Assembly (NCBI GenBank): GCA_903845155.1
Contig: CAIMWN010000301.1
Coordinates: 1 to 33,205 of the forward strand
Source: Oligoflexia bacterium
Lineage (GTDB): Bacteria > Bdellovibrionota > UBA1018 > CAIMNF01
Length of the DNA stretch: 33,205 bases
Reading direction: 5' to 3'
Below the pieces are notes generated by a model. The model ran no database searches. It was not told the origin of the DNA and saw only the letters and a list, made by a program, of their open reading frames with translations. The position numbers were made by a program, and so were the translations under genes. Shown in pieces: positions 1 through 7,143 of the stretch; the stretch's first letter is position 1; each line of letters begins with the position of its first letter.

Positions 1-351
1 CAGGTTGAGCAAAGAGGAGTCATAATGAAGATTTTCTCTTTCAAAGGGGAGATCATCTTCGAGTTCAAATTCCAAGGCGGCGCGAACGGCACGTTTTTCT
101 TTGGATGCAATTTGAAGATTTCGAAAAGTTGAGATTTCTATAGGGACGCTCGTGATGATGCGGTCCACTTTGTGTTGGAGCGCACCCATGAGTACATGTG
201 CTGCCTGGAGTGCCGCTTGATGCGACGATTCGCTGAGTGTTGAATCAAGAACACTTTCGTGCATGTCGCGTATTTCAAAACGACCGAAGGCGGTATCCAT
301 TTCCACACAGGCCACTGCAGAAGACGAGATATCTAGACCGAGTACGCGCAT
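1..351 (-). CDS. gspL: GspL/PilM-like T2SS protein, N-terminal part (cut by window edge)
   Basis: The frame opens with ATG at 351 and stays open for 117 codons to the left edge, so the 3' end is missing. The protein begins MRVLGLDISSSAVACVEM, the typical first strand and phosphate loop of the actin-like (ASKHA) fold of PilM and the cytoplasmic domain of GspL. Further on it has the segment ITSVPIEISTFRNLQI followed by an acidic helix, as in PilM-type proteins. In T2SS, GspL bridges the ATPase GspE to the inner-membrane GspC/GspM assembly. It lies 21 bases after gspK, in the canonical K-L order, which supports GspL over a type IV pilus PilM. Whether the periplasmic half is fused here or is a separate gene cannot be seen. 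Confidence 0.8.
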   Translation of the reverse strand, partial: MRVLGLDISSSAVACVEMDTAFGRFEIRDMHESVLDSTLSESSHQAALQAAHVLMGALQHKVDRIITSVPIEISTFRNLQIASKEKRAVRAALEFELEDDLPFERENLHYDSSLLNL

Positions 352-372
352 AGGATAAGTATAAAGGATTAC

Positions 373-1737
373 TCAGAGAAAACGCAATTGAGTAATCTTT
401 AAATTGCTCCTTTCTGGTACGTCAGGGCCAACCCCATTATTAGTCGGTTGGGCTGGAGTGGGACTGGGGCTGCCAGTGGTCGAAGCGCTGCTAGAATCCA
501 CAAGCGTGACCATCGCTTCCAGGGTTCGCTTGGTTTGTTGCACTGTTGCCTCAATTCTGACGATAAAATTGCTTTCATCGGTAATCAAGGAGATCCCCCG
601 TTGGGCTAGGGCCTTCTTGAAATCATCGATTTTTGATCCGCCGCCCTTGAATGCGGCAACTTTATCACCAATGTATTTATAGAAATCATCGGCGCTTTTG
701 AAAGTATTGTCTTCGCCTGAGTCACCCTGTGTAGGTTCAGAGGTGGCGGTCTTACTCGTTCCTGTGCTGTCCCTAAACTCAAAAAAAGCTTTCACTTCAT
801 CTGCGGTCATTTGAGGGACGAGTGCCTTTAAAACGGTTTCTGTGATGGTGTTGACATTGATGCCAGAAGATACACCTGCAGTAAACTGTGGGGCAATCAG
901 ATCATATATATCATCATCAACGATGGGGAGGTAATGTAGTTCTGAAATGTCGTAGTAGGGTGCTTTCTTAAATTGGATTTGGCTCTGTTCATTGTGTTGC
1001 GATTCGTAGCTCAAGTCACACCAGCCGACAATTTCTTCCGAAAGATCTTCAATTTTCAAACTTCGATATTGATCTCTAAACTTTTCGTCATCCTCAAATT
1101 TCTTTTGAAAAGTTTGCTTGAGTTGTTCATTCAGTAAGGTTCTAGCAGATTGGGGATCATAAGCGACTGCGGTTCCTGTGTTGGTAGTGGTAGAGGTGCT
1201 CGTTGCCGTATGAGTGGCGGTTCCTGAGCTTGCCACGGACGCAAAATGCGCTAGAAGACTGTTCAAATTGAATTTCGAACTTTGCGCTTGAATGGAAATG
1301 TAAAGCTTTCCTTCCATGCCAGAGTCCTTTCTGAATTTGGTGAGAGCATCTTTAATACTTCCAGGCATCGATGAAATATCACCCGAAAATGGAATCGTGA
1401 TTGGTTCACTCCAGATTTTTTCTAAGATCGCTTTTGGAACAAGCGAGTTCACCGCATCTTTGGTCGCTCCGGTCGATTTAGCCATGTCGCCAATCGTTTT
1501 CTTGAGTTCCGAATAGGCGCGGATGCGAAGAAGTGCGATACGAAGGCCGCTTTTTGCAAGCGAGTGCGCCTTAATTTGATCCAGTCGATCGTAGGCAAGT
1601 TTTTGATTTACTTGTGATGTATAAGTAATTTCGCCAAGAAAGATAGCAAGTGTTGCCATCGACGTGAGTACGATAAAAAGTGCTACCCCTTTCTTGTCGC
1701 TGCCCTTGATCAGGCTAGTAAGTTTTTGGTAGAACAT
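373..1737 (-). CDS. gspK: T2SS minor pseudopilin GspK
   Basis: 454 residues, longer than typical GspK (about 320-350). The N-terminus has a basic leader and a prepilin-peptidase site, DKKG followed by VALFIVLTSMATLAIF. Position +5 of the mature protein is Ile, not Glu, which is characteristic of GspK, the pseudopilin that caps the tip and lacks Glu5. The body is alpha-rich and contains the GspK-type segments EEIVGWCDLS and GVNVNT-like SGINVNTITETVLKAL. Extra length comes from a Ser/Thr-rich low-complexity insert at about residues 168-195 and a Pro/Ser/Thr-rich stretch near the C-terminus (about 425-445). The start overlaps the end of gspJ by 23 bases, so the two are probably translationally coupled. 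GspK is expected to act with GspI and GspJ at the tip of the pseudopilus. Confidence 0.88.
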   Translation of the reverse strand: MFYQKLTSLIKGSDKKGVALFIVLTSMATLAIFLGEITYTSQVNQKLAYDRLDQIKAHSLAKSGLRIALLRIRAYSELKKTIGDMAKSTGATKDAVNSLVPKAILEKIWSEPITIPFSGDISSMPGSIKDALTKFRKDSGMEGKLYISIQAQSSKFNLNSLLAHFASVASSGTATHTATSTSTTTNTGTAVAYDPQSARTLLNEQLKQTFQKKFEDDEKFRDQYRSLKIEDLSEEIVGWCDLSYESQHNEQSQIQFKKAPYYDISELHYLPIVDDDIYDLIAPQFTAGVSSGINVNTITETVLKALVPQMTADEVKAFFEFRDSTGTSKTATSEPTQGDSGEDNTFKSADDFYKYIGDKVAAFKGGGSKIDDFKKALAQRGISLITDESNFIVRIEATVQQTKRTLEAMVTLVDSSSASTTGSPSPTPAQPTNNGVGPDVPERSNLKITQLRFL

Positions 1738-2572
1738 TGTTCGGTGTCTCCAATTTAAAAAGTACTTTTGAATCCATCATCCGGCCATTGGGCGCTTGTA
1801 TCGTTAATTCAATTTCAATGGCCTCGGGGAAAACCCCTTTGGTCTCTTGCGCGTCTGAATCCCATGTTTTTACCGAACTTTTTTCTCCGGCCTTGTAATA
1901 GGCGATGCTGAATTTTTTAATGTTATTGAGGACTAAATACTCGGTGGCATACTTTGCGTCTTTTGGTTCTTCTAATTCAAATGCATGGGTGTTTTCAGTT
2001 TTAATGAGAGCGTGAAGGTCGGCCAATTTATCGTTTTGTTCTTTATTGAGGTTTGAATTGAACGGTTGCTTGATGAGTTCATATTTCACTTTCGCGTAAA
2101 TGGATTCCTTTTTCTGCTGATAAATACGCGTGTGAGATGCGGTCACAAAACTCATCGACTTATCATCACCTTTAAATCGAGACGGACGAATGCCGGTGGG
2201 GTCGAGGACTGCGCCCCAATACTCAAAAGATTGGTAGGCATAACCCTTTAAAAACTTATTAATCGCTTCAGGAGTTAACACAGGAATTTGGGTGCTTCCG
2301 GCAGGCAATTGCGTCACTGGAGGTGGATTATACGGGTCGATGGGTTTCATGTCAGCAGAAAGAAACCAGCGGGGATTAAAAATTTGATCCAAATCTCGCT
2401 CTAGAAAAGTAATAGAAGTCCGGTATTCACTTGAGAATTCTGTTTCGTCTTTGAGAACTTCTTTAAGGTTCGCCGCATCGATCACTGCTTTAGATGTGGT
2501 CACTCCGATCAACACGAGGATGAAGAGCGTAATCAATACTTCAATTAAGGTGAACCCTTTGTTATTGCGCAT
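1715..2572 (-). CDS. gspJ: T2SS minor pseudopilin GspJ
   Basis: 285 residues. It starts MRNNKG followed by FTLIEVLITLFILVLIG: a very short basic leader, the prepilin peptidase cleavage Gly, then Phe+1 and Glu+5, followed by a hydrophobic helix. This is a class III signal read by the prepilin peptidase GspO/PilD, which is not in this window. The C-terminal part is beta-rich (EAIEIELTIQAPNGRMMDSKVLFKLE), as expected for GspJ. The gene sits between gspI and gspK in canonical order, overlapping gspI by 11 bases and gspK by 23. GspJ joins the GspI-J-K tip complex. Assignment to J rather than another minor pseudopilin rests on gene order and length. Confidence 0.87.
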   Translation of the reverse strand: MRNNKGFTLIEVLITLFILVLIGVTTSKAVIDAANLKEVLKDETEFSSEYRTSITFLERDLDQIFNPRWFLSADMKPIDPYNPPPVTQLPAGSTQIPVLTPEAINKFLKGYAYQSFEYWGAVLDPTGIRPSRFKGDDKSMSFVTASHTRIYQQKKESIYAKVKYELIKQPFNSNLNKEQNDKLADLHALIKTENTHAFELEEPKDAKYATEYLVLNNIKKFSIAYYKAGEKSSVKTWDSDAQETKGVFPEAIEIELTIQAPNGRMMDSKVLFKLETPNNVLPKTY

Positions 2573-3089
2573 TGATATCGAACTCGTGTTTTAGATCTAC
2601 CCAATATTGACTCACGCTAAAACTTTGGTCTTTCCCTTTTTCTTTCCAACTGATGGTGACATTGACCTCGCGCGAAGCCTTTGACAGATAATTTGTCGCA
2701 ACCTTTACCACTCGTTCGACGTTGGCATCGATTTTTTGTACTCCCCCGGCGGCAGCCCCAGCGTCTGCGCCCGATGCCCCAGAACCTTGCGGGCCCATCA
2801 GGTTAGGAAAGGTGATCTCTTTGATTTTTCTGGTCCAAGTGTATTCAGTAAAGGGGGCATCAAACTTACCTGAGGAATCAGTTCTTACCTCGAGAAAGGT
2901 TTTACCCTCTAGTTCGCGCTCAGCTTCGATTAGGGAATTTTTGGCGAGCATTGCAACGGTGGTCATTCTCTTTGCGCGCAAAGTGACGTCGAGCGAATTG
3001 TTTTCAGCAACGAGAATGGCGCCCATGCCGATGGCTAAAATTCCAATTGCGATCATCACTTCAATTAGGGTGAATCCCGAAGTCCTCAT
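2562..3089 (-). CDS. gspI: T2SS minor pseudopilin GspI
   Basis: 175 residues, somewhat longer than the usual 120-130 for GspI. It begins MRTSG followed by FTLIEVMIAIGILAIGMGAIL, with Gly-1, Phe+1 and Glu+5 of a prepilin. After the helix comes the GspI-like run RMTTVAMLAKNSLIEAERELEGK (quoted in part), matching the family pattern of a transport-competent helix followed by a Trp-containing strand (YTWTRKI). A Gly/Ala-rich insert (about residues 98-115) accounts for the extra length. The start codon overlaps the gspH stop as ATGA (3086-3089), so expression is likely coupled. The protein should nucleate the pseudopilus tip with GspJ and GspK. Confidence 0.87.
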   Translation of the reverse strand: MRTSGFTLIEVMIAIGILAIGMGAILVAENNSLDVTLRAKRMTTVAMLAKNSLIEAERELEGKTFLEVRTDSSGKFDAPFTEYTWTRKIKEITFPNLMGPQGSGASGADAGAAAGGVQKIDANVERVVKVATNYLSKASREVNVTISWKEKGKDQSFSVSQYWVDLKHEFDINAQ

Positions 3090-3706
3090 TTTTTCTTAAA
3101 TGCCTCCTTATACTCTACGTATCGACCTTCTACTGTACAGCGACCGAGGAGGTTGGAGACGATGAGTGAAATATCATCTTTTCCGTTGTCCGCAATGTGC
3201 ACAATTGTCTTTTCACTCAGGCCTTGCGGAAAAATATGAGTGTAGGCGAGGCCCTCAGTAATAGGCTCTTCGCTCTGCTCGGTGTAAACGTCCTTAAACT
3301 TCACTCCGATTGGCAAGGAGCGTTTGTTTTTAGTCAGAAGACTATCTTGATGAAAGTGATTACCGGATTCTTTATCTCTTTCCGCTTTTTCTTTTTCAGT
3401 CATTCGGCGATCTCGATCTTTATCGATCACTGCAGACTCCTCACTTTTAAGCAAAGTCATTTCACCGGAAGATTCAATCCAGTATTGTTGATTTTTTAAA
3501 TCATATACCATGCGATGAACCTTACCGGTGACCTGAGCTGAATTGGAGGCGTCTTTAATCAGAGTTGCAATTTCACGTGCCGAGGATTTTACAGAGAACC
3601 GAAAGGTATTCGAAATACTCGGAATCGCAATCATGGCAACCAAGCCAAGGATTGCAACCACGATCAATAACTCAATCAGTGAAAAGCCATCCTCTAGCCT
3701 TTTCAT
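3086..3706 (-). CDS. gspH: T2SS minor pseudopilin GspH
   Basis: 206 residues. The N-terminus MKRLEDG followed by FSLIELLIVVAILGLVAMIAIPS is a prepilin signal with Glu+5 and the Pro22-region kink seen in GspG/GspH. The following segment SSAREIATLIKDASNSAQVTG matches the GspH pattern of a helix leading into the beta domain. A strongly charged insertion rich in Asp, Arg, Lys and Glu lies at about residues 90-120 and is not typical of the family. GspH is thought to link the GspI-J-K tip to the GspG shaft. The gene lies three bases after gspG and overlaps gspI by 4 bases. Confidence 0.85.
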   Translation of the reverse strand: MKRLEDGFSLIELLIVVAILGLVAMIAIPSISNTFRFSVKSSAREIATLIKDASNSAQVTGKVHRMVYDLKNQQYWIESSGEMTLLKSEESAVIDKDRDRRMTEKEKAERDKESGNHFHQDSLLTKNKRSLPIGVKFKDVYTEQSEEPITEGLAYTHIFPQGLSEKTIVHIADNGKDDISLIVSNLLGRCTVEGRYVEYKEAFKKK

Positions 3707-3709
3707 GAA

Positions 3710-4168
3710 TCAATCTGCATCAGTGACGATGATGTCGGCTTTGTATCCATCTCCACCTGGTTTTTTATCTGATCCGTAAGAGGTAATTTTGAAATTACTG
3801 CCATCTGATTCATAAATAAAATCCATATCAAAAGCGTCTTTTGGGATTTTTTGCATATAAGCACTAGGAGAGTAGTTTTTACATTCGGAGCCTGCAGTTG
3901 GTTTCGCCACGAGTGCATCCAAACCTTGATCGGTAGTAGGGTACTGACCACAGTCTAAACGATAATTCTTAAGAGTGGTTGCAATTTGCTTCATCTGAAT
4001 TCGAGTCGTATCGACTTTCGCTCCATCAAACTTCTCAATGAGTTTCGGTCCTAACATCCCGATGAGGAGACCCATGATTCCGATGACGATCATAAGCTCG
4101 ATCAATGAAAACCCCTGCTCAGAGTTTTTAGTTTTGCTGTGGATGAATTGATTCCATATTGTTTTCAT
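3710..4168 (-). CDS. gspG: T2SS major pseudopilin GspG
   Basis: About 152 residues from ATG at 4168. A GTG six codons upstream (4186) is in frame, but AGGA lies nine bases before the ATG, so I choose the ATG. The leader ends EQG, cleaved before FSLIELMIVIGIMGLLIGML, with Glu+5. The hallmark GspG stretch CGQYPTTDQGLDALV is present, followed by the C-terminal GSDKKPGGDGYKADI that corresponds to the calcium-binding loop of GspG. Oddly, the usual DPWG motif before that loop reads DAFDMDF here. GspG is the shaft subunit of the pseudopilus. The gene lies 32 bases downstream of gspF with its own Shine-Dalgarno, consistent with high expression. Confidence 0.93.
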   Translation of the reverse strand: MKTIWNQFIHSKTKNSEQGFSLIELMIVIGIMGLLIGMLGPKLIEKFDGAKVDTTRIQMKQIATTLKNYRLDCGQYPTTDQGLDALVAKPTAGSECKNYSPSAYMQKIPKDAFDMDFIYESDGSNFKITSYGSDKKPGGDGYKADIIVTDAD

Positions 4169-4200
4169 ATTTTGTGTTCCTTTCACTTTCTATTTCTTGG

Positions 4201-5421
4201 TTATCGACTGATATTACTCATTTCCATAAGAGGCATGATGACGGACACAACGATAAATCCTACTGTGCCTCCCATGAAAATAATCATGGCGGGTTCTAAG
4301 AGCGCAGTCATGCTGTCGATTGCGGTCGTGACTTGCTCCTCATAAGAATCCGAAACGTTTTTTAACATGGTGGGAAGTTCTCCCGTTCTTTCACCAATGG
4401 AAATCATATGAATGACGAGTGGGGGGAATTCTCCACTTCTCTTTAAGGGTTCGGCGATCGATTGTCCTTCGGTAATATTGCTACGTGCGTTTTCGATTGC
4501 ACGGGCGATATGCACATTTCCGACCAAGTTCCGAGCGATGCTCATTGCCGTTAAGATGGGAACTCCAGAAGCGAGAAGGGTTGCCATGGTGCTTGCGAAA
4601 CGATTAATCGCTACCATTCGAGTGACCTTACCAAAAACAGGTGCAGAGAGTTTAAAACTATCCCATTTTTCGCGGCCTTTGGTGGTGTTAATATAACGAT
4701 TGAAAAGATACCCGCCCGCAACACATCCCATGCCCATGGCAGGCCACCAAGTGGTCACTTGCACCGAAATCCAAATTAAGAGTTCGGTGGTCCAGGGAAG
4801 TTGCTTGTTCATCGAAACGAAAATTTGTTGGAGTTTCGGGATGACGAAAGTGAAAATCCCGATGAGCACTGCAATGGCGACAAAAAACATCACGGCAGGA
4901 TAGGTCATCCCGCCAATGACTTTTCTTCTTAATCTAGTTTGCGCTTCCTTTAGATCCGCAAGTCGTAGGAGCACTAATCCTAGCGTTCCCGAACTTTCAC
5001 CCGCTTCCACCATGTTGATAAAAATATTATCAAAGGCTTTCGGATGTTGAGTCAGAGCTTTTGCAAGAGAGGATCCTTCGTTCACGGATTCACGGACTTG
5101 TGCCAAAATAGTTTTAAGTGCGACACTATCAATTTGTTCTACGAGTGCATTAAGTGCATCGACGAGAGGAATGTTGGCCTTGACGAGTGAAGCAAGCTGT
5201 CTCGTCATGATGGCAACGTCTTCTTGTTTTACCCGTGCTGCGAAGAGTGAGCCGCCAGAGGTTTTTGCCCCTTTTTTCATCGCATTTTTCTCGGCAATGT
5301 CGGTGACCATGAGCCCTTGCTTCTTGAGCTTCATTCTGGCTGATTTTGATGAGTCAGATTCAACAAGCCCCTTGTTGGTCTTGCCGTCTGCTCCAATCGC
5401 TTTGTATTCAAATAGTGCCAT
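4201..5421 (-). CDS. gspF: T2SS inner-membrane platform protein GspF
   Basis: 406 residues, the usual size for GspF. The N-terminus MALFEYKAIGADGKTNKG is the standard GspF/PilC opening, followed by two repeats of the T2SSF domain (about residues 70-195 and 272-395). Family motifs include RQLASLVKANIPLVDAL in the first repeat and FASTMATLLASGVPILTAM in the second, each followed by a hydrophobic membrane helix. The last helix ends in the conserved GFIVVSVIMPLMEMSN. GspF is the polytopic platform that contacts the GspE ATPase and is thought to drive pseudopilus assembly. It starts 3 bases after the gspE stop. Confidence 0.95.
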   Translation of the reverse strand: MALFEYKAIGADGKTNKGLVESDSSKSARMKLKKQGLMVTDIAEKNAMKKGAKTSGGSLFAARVKQEDVAIMTRQLASLVKANIPLVDALNALVEQIDSVALKTILAQVRESVNEGSSLAKALTQHPKAFDNIFINMVEAGESSGTLGLVLLRLADLKEAQTRLRRKVIGGMTYPAVMFFVAIAVLIGIFTFVIPKLQQIFVSMNKQLPWTTELLIWISVQVTTWWPAMGMGCVAGGYLFNRYINTTKGREKWDSFKLSAPVFGKVTRMVAINRFASTMATLLASGVPILTAMSIARNLVGNVHIARAIENARSNITEGQSIAEPLKRSGEFPPLVIHMISIGERTGELPTMLKNVSDSYEEQVTTAIDSMTALLEPAMIIFMGGTVGFIVVSVIMPLMEMSNISR

Positions 5422-5424
5422 ATT

Positions 5425-7143
5425 TTAGCCTACATCTTCCGCGTGCGTTGCTCTAAAGAGCTCGTCGATGGTGGTGATTCCTTGAAGTACTTTTGCGATA
5501 CCATCTTCACGAAGTGTGATCATACCACGTTCGATCGCCGCTTTCTTTAAAACTCCGGCATCAACGTTCCGCACAATTAAACTTTTCATATGATCATCGA
5601 CCATCATCAGCTCATGAATCACTGTTCGTCCGGAGTAACCGCTGTTGGAACAGCTCGGACAACCTACTGCACGAAAGAATTGCGAACCGATGGGTGGCTC
5701 GCGCATTCCCATTTCAATGAGCTCAAAGTCACTGGGAGTATGCGGCGCTCTGCATTTAACACAAACTCTTCGAATCAATCGCTGCGCTATCACACCTAAG
5801 AGTGAGGATGCGATCAAAAATGGTTCCACACCCATGTCGACCAAACGAGTGGTCGAACCTGCTGCGTCGTTGGTGTGGAGAGTAGAGAGAACTAAGTGAC
5901 CAGTGAGAGACGCGTTAATCGCGATTTCGGCCGTTTCCTTATCCCGAATTTCCCCGACCATGATCACATCTGGGTTTTGACGCAAGAAGGAGCGAAGTGC
6001 GCCGGCAAAGGTCAGTCCAATTTTATTGTTTACTTGAACTTGATTGATTCCTTGAATCTGATACTCGACCGGATCTTCGACGGTCATGATATTTCGTTCA
6101 GGAGAGTTCAATTTCACTAAACAAGATGAGAGTGTCGTTGATTTACCGGAACCGGTTGGACCCGTCACCAAGATGATTCCGTATTTTCTAAAAATCATCT
6201 TTTCGATGATATCCGCAGAACGAGGGGAAAATCCACATTTCGTAAGCTCAAGGGGCGTTCCACTTTGCTCGAGAATCCGCATGACCACCCGTTCACCGTG
6301 AGTAGTGGGCACGGTAGAGAGACGAATGTCGACATCTTTTCCTGCTAGTTTAATTTTAATACGACCATCTTGTGGTAGGCGTTTTTCAGCGATGTCGAGC
6401 TGTCCCATTACTTTGATCCGGGAAGAGATCGCCGCATGGGCCCGTTTTGGCTGCCGAATAATGTCGTATAGAACGCCGTCAATCCGAAACCGCACCACAA
6501 ACTCTTTTTCAAAGGGCTCAATATGAATATCAGATGCCTTTTCTTTGATGGCGCGAAAAAGGAGGGAGTTCACAAATTTAATAACGGGCGCATCGTCTTC
6601 AGTCGCTTCTAGAATATCGATCGGTCCTTCAAGGTCATAGTCTTCTTCTGCGAATTCACCTTCAATATCTCCCACTATTTTAGCGGTAGATCGTTCATAA
6701 ACTCGATTGATCGCATCCTGAATTCGAATTGGGGTACTCACAACTGTTTTGATTCTGAAACCGGTGAGTGCTTGGAGGTCTTCTGAAATTGTTGGATTGA
6801 AGGGATCAGAAACTGCAATCGTCATGATTTCACCCATGGCGTCTACGGTTTTATAGAGCGGGATTACTTCTTTCGTTTTCGCGTAGTTAATCGGCAGACT
6901 CGTGACTAAATTTGGATCAATATCATTTGCCTTCAAGTCGTCCACAAAATTCATTCCAAGCTGTATGCACAACGCTTTCATGATTTCATGGGGGAGTATG
7001 AAATTATTTTTCAATAAAATTTCGCCCAATAGCCCACCTCGATCGCGCTGTTCTTGCAACGCGATCTCCAGTTGTTCTGGTTTTAAGGAAGTATGCTTAA
7101 GCAAAATCTCGCCTAAGCGTTCCGGTGGACGGCGATCTCTCAT
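5425..7143 (-). CDS. gspE: T2SS assembly ATPase GspE
   Basis: 572 residues. The N-terminal region (about 8-160) is the GspE/MshE N-domain with repeated LGEILLK motifs. The core ATPase has Walker A GPTGSGKST (328-336), the Asp box around NIMTVEDPVE, Walker B VIMVGEIRD (about 393-401) and the His box TGHLVLSTLHTNDA. A zinc-binding C4 module is intact at C461, C464, C495 and C498, which is typical of GspE and some PilB proteins. The protein is a cytoplasmic hexameric ATPase that powers pseudopilus growth. Its ATG overlaps the gspD stop by four bases (7140-7143), and gspF follows after three bases. Confidence 0.96.
   Translation of the reverse strand: MRDRRPPERLGEILLKHTSLKPEQLEIALQEQRDRGGLLGEILLKNNFILPHEIMKALCIQLGMNFVDDLKANDIDPNLVTSLPINYAKTKEVIPLYKTVDAMGEIMTIAVSDPFNPTISEDLQALTGFRIKTVVSTPIRIQDAINRVYERSTAKIVGDIEGEFAEEDYDLEGPIDILEATEDDAPVIKFVNSLLFRAIKEKASDIHIEPFEKEFVVRFRIDGVLYDIIRQPKRAHAAISSRIKVMGQLDIAEKRLPQDGRIKIKLAGKDVDIRLSTVPTTHGERVVMRILEQSGTPLELTKCGFSPRSADIIEKMIFRKYGIILVTGPTGSGKSTTLSSCLVKLNSPERNIMTVEDPVEYQIQGINQVQVNNKIGLTFAGALRSFLRQNPDVIMVGEIRDKETAEIAINASLTGHLVLSTLHTNDAAGSTTRLVDMGVEPFLIASSLLGVIAQRLIRRVCVKCRAPHTPSDFELIEMGMREPPIGSQFFRAVGCPSCSNSGYSGRTVIHELMMVDDHMKSLIVRNVDAGVLKKAAIERGMITLREDGIAKVLQGITTIDELFRATHAEDVG

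Noticed and set aside
3703-3951. 82-codon minus-strand frame overlapping gspG
   Set aside because: Shadow of the pseudopilin gene in another frame; no signal or ribosome site.
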